Below are positions 62,314-64,000 of a stretch of 64,000 nt of DNA, in pieces. How positions within the stretch are numbered: position 1 is the stretch's first letter; every line of letters starts with the position of its first letter. Made by a program: the position numbers and the translations under genes. Origin of the DNA: Ecdyonurus torrentis (taxonomy: Eukaryota > Arthropoda > Insecta > Ephemeroptera > Heptageniidae); assembly GCA_949318235.1 (NCBI GenBank), contig OX439132.1, forward strand, positions 11,825,624-11,889,623. The letters run 5' to 3'. The notes beneath the pieces are model-generated. The model was given only the letters and a program-made list of their open reading frames with translations. It had not been told where the DNA came from and ran no database searches.

Positions 62314-62319
62314 AATAAA
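62314..62319 (+). terminator. Polyadenylation signal of the sulfatase gene
   Basis: AATAAA lies 50 bp past the TAA stop of the sulfatase gene. It is the first canonical hexamer downstream and a sensible distance for a short 3' UTR. Confidence 0.5.
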
Positions 62320-63489
62320 ATATATAATTAGTCTTATTACGTGCAACAATTAAATTAACGTAAATTTTGTAATTATATGTAACGTGTACTTTATTATTTA
62401 AACTTTAAACATAAAATAATATAAAATATTTAAAAAATATTTGATGTCAAACGCAAAAAGTATGTATTTAACGTTAAATTTATATCAGAAATATGTTGAG
62501 ATTCGGTGCTACTCACTCAATACATCTTATCTTAATCTTATTGACACGTGAATTCTTCTCATTTTGCAAATAAGTATATAATTATTGCTTTGTTATATCT
62601 GCTCTATGATCAATTTTAATAAATCAAATAAAAATATTTCATAATGTGATTAGCTGTCATATTGCTTCGATATTTTATTATTGTCATATTGTTATCTAAA
62701 AAATATAATCGATTTACAAAATAATACAGACATTTAAAATAACGGTCAGTTTGATAGTGATAAAATAAGAATACTTTTAGTATATTTCTGTTATAGACAA
62801 GTACAATATAGTAAACATATGTTTATAAAATTTATATTAGTATAATAAAAACACGAACGAAAAATATTCTCTAAAATATTAATATAATTAAGAGTTATTT
62901 ATTGAAAGATCTTGATTTAAAATGTTAATGGATGTCGAAAATGCATTTATATATTTGCAAATATAACATGGTATTCATTCTACCTAAAAACTCCATCTCT
63001 AATAAAATCCTATAATATTGTAATTTATTAATCAATATTAATCTTATAATTTAAAGTAACAAATATACAGCTGGTTCATATAGCATTTTGTTTTTTATTT
63101 ATTTTTTATACATATATCAATTTTCATTCCTATTTTAAACTTAAATAGCGGTATGTATATAGAGTTAATTTCAAGTTTGTTTATTTCCTTCTCGGCGTGA
63201 GAACTGTGTAAACGATACAAAAATACATTTTTTTATAGCAAACTTAACCTTTATTTCTGTGTTTTCTATTTTAATATTTCTGTACAAAAATTACATAAAA
63301 ATATTAGGTAATAGATAACTATACCTATTCATAAATCATAAATAACATCACTTTTAAAATAAATTTCAATTAATACTAATGATAAACTATTAAACCTAAA
63401 ATTTCATTGCATCATGAATATAATTTACATATTATAATAAAATGAGAAAAATGTATATATTTTTATGCATAAATAAATTAAATTAGATA

Positions 63490-63585
<96 letters not shown>

Positions 63586-64000
63586 AAATAAACAGTTTAA
63601 ATAAATAAAAAATGTAGAGTTTTAAACTAATTGTTAAGTTATTATTATGTTTTAATAATCCGGCAATAAAAATAACCCGCACACATAACTAAATTGATTT
63701 ATTTTCAAAAATGTTTTCGTAGCAAGTTTTATGTGAAAGTATATAAATAAGATGAAACACATATTATTACTTAAAGTGCTGAATATAAAAATATATTTCA
63801 TTACAATTTTTTGAAGCTATTAAAATACCCGCACACATATAAAACATAATTTAATTCACATATAATATATTATGTATATACTGCAATATTTAATACTATA
63901 TCAAAAATAAATGACATAAAAATACAAGATATTACACACTACATATACGTAAGAAAAAGTATAACACATTAAAGTAAAATAAAATATATTACAAGGAAAT
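62320..64000. other. AT-rich DNA downstream of the sulfatase
   Basis: One (TA)n tract (63493-63579). No gene recognised to the end of the window. Confidence 0.6.
63493..63579. repeat. (TA)n microsatellite, 87 bp
   Basis: Pure TA tract in the region downstream of the sulfatase gene. Confidence 0.95.

Overview
The window is a stretch of very AT-rich eukaryotic nuclear DNA, most likely from an arthropod. The evidence is three multi-exon protein genes with GT-AG introns, long uninterrupted microsatellites, a non-LTR retrotransposon tail and several miniature inverted-repeat transposable elements (MITEs). It contains a zona pellucida (ZP) domain apical-matrix protein of the kind typical of arthropod epithelia. 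I cannot name the species. No bacterial operons, CRISPR arrays, tRNAs or rRNAs are visible.

Layout. Positions 1-31150 have no recognisable protein gene. This part holds a 291-bp (ATTC)n array, several other simple repeats and a small GC-rich patch with TATA boxes (3731-3965). It also holds a 5'-truncated non-LTR retrotransposon tail ending in (TTCTA)n at about 22320. Immediately next to that tail lies a ~200-bp MITE that has been split by a 1.24-kb element with TTAA target duplications.

Positions 31276-47550 (+) encode a 462-residue membrane-anchored ZP protein in 9 coding exons with an 8-kb first intron. Positions 47.6-52.4 kb are intergenic and contain several foldback elements, including a hAT-type element with a perfect 8-bp target duplication.

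Positions 52447-56239 (-) encode ethanolamine-phosphate cytidylyltransferase (Pcyt2; 8 coding exons, 370 residues), the regulatory enzyme of CDP-ethanolamine synthesis. Two MITE copies sit in its introns. Positions 58136-62264 (+) encode a secreted or lysosomal arylsulfatase B-type enzyme in 8 coding exons, head-to-head with Pcyt2. A 373-bp pure (AC)n tract lies in the space between them.

The genes belong to unrelated processes (apical extracellular matrix, phospholipid synthesis, sulfate-ester hydrolysis), and I see no sign that they form one pathway. The most notable observations are a 2-bp frameshift in a conserved block of the sulfatase, a family of three long inverted-repeat MITEs packed into 51.6-54.0 kb, the nested transposons at 22.3-23.8 kb, and a possible distant promoter for the ZP gene. 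I found no convincing new biological system.
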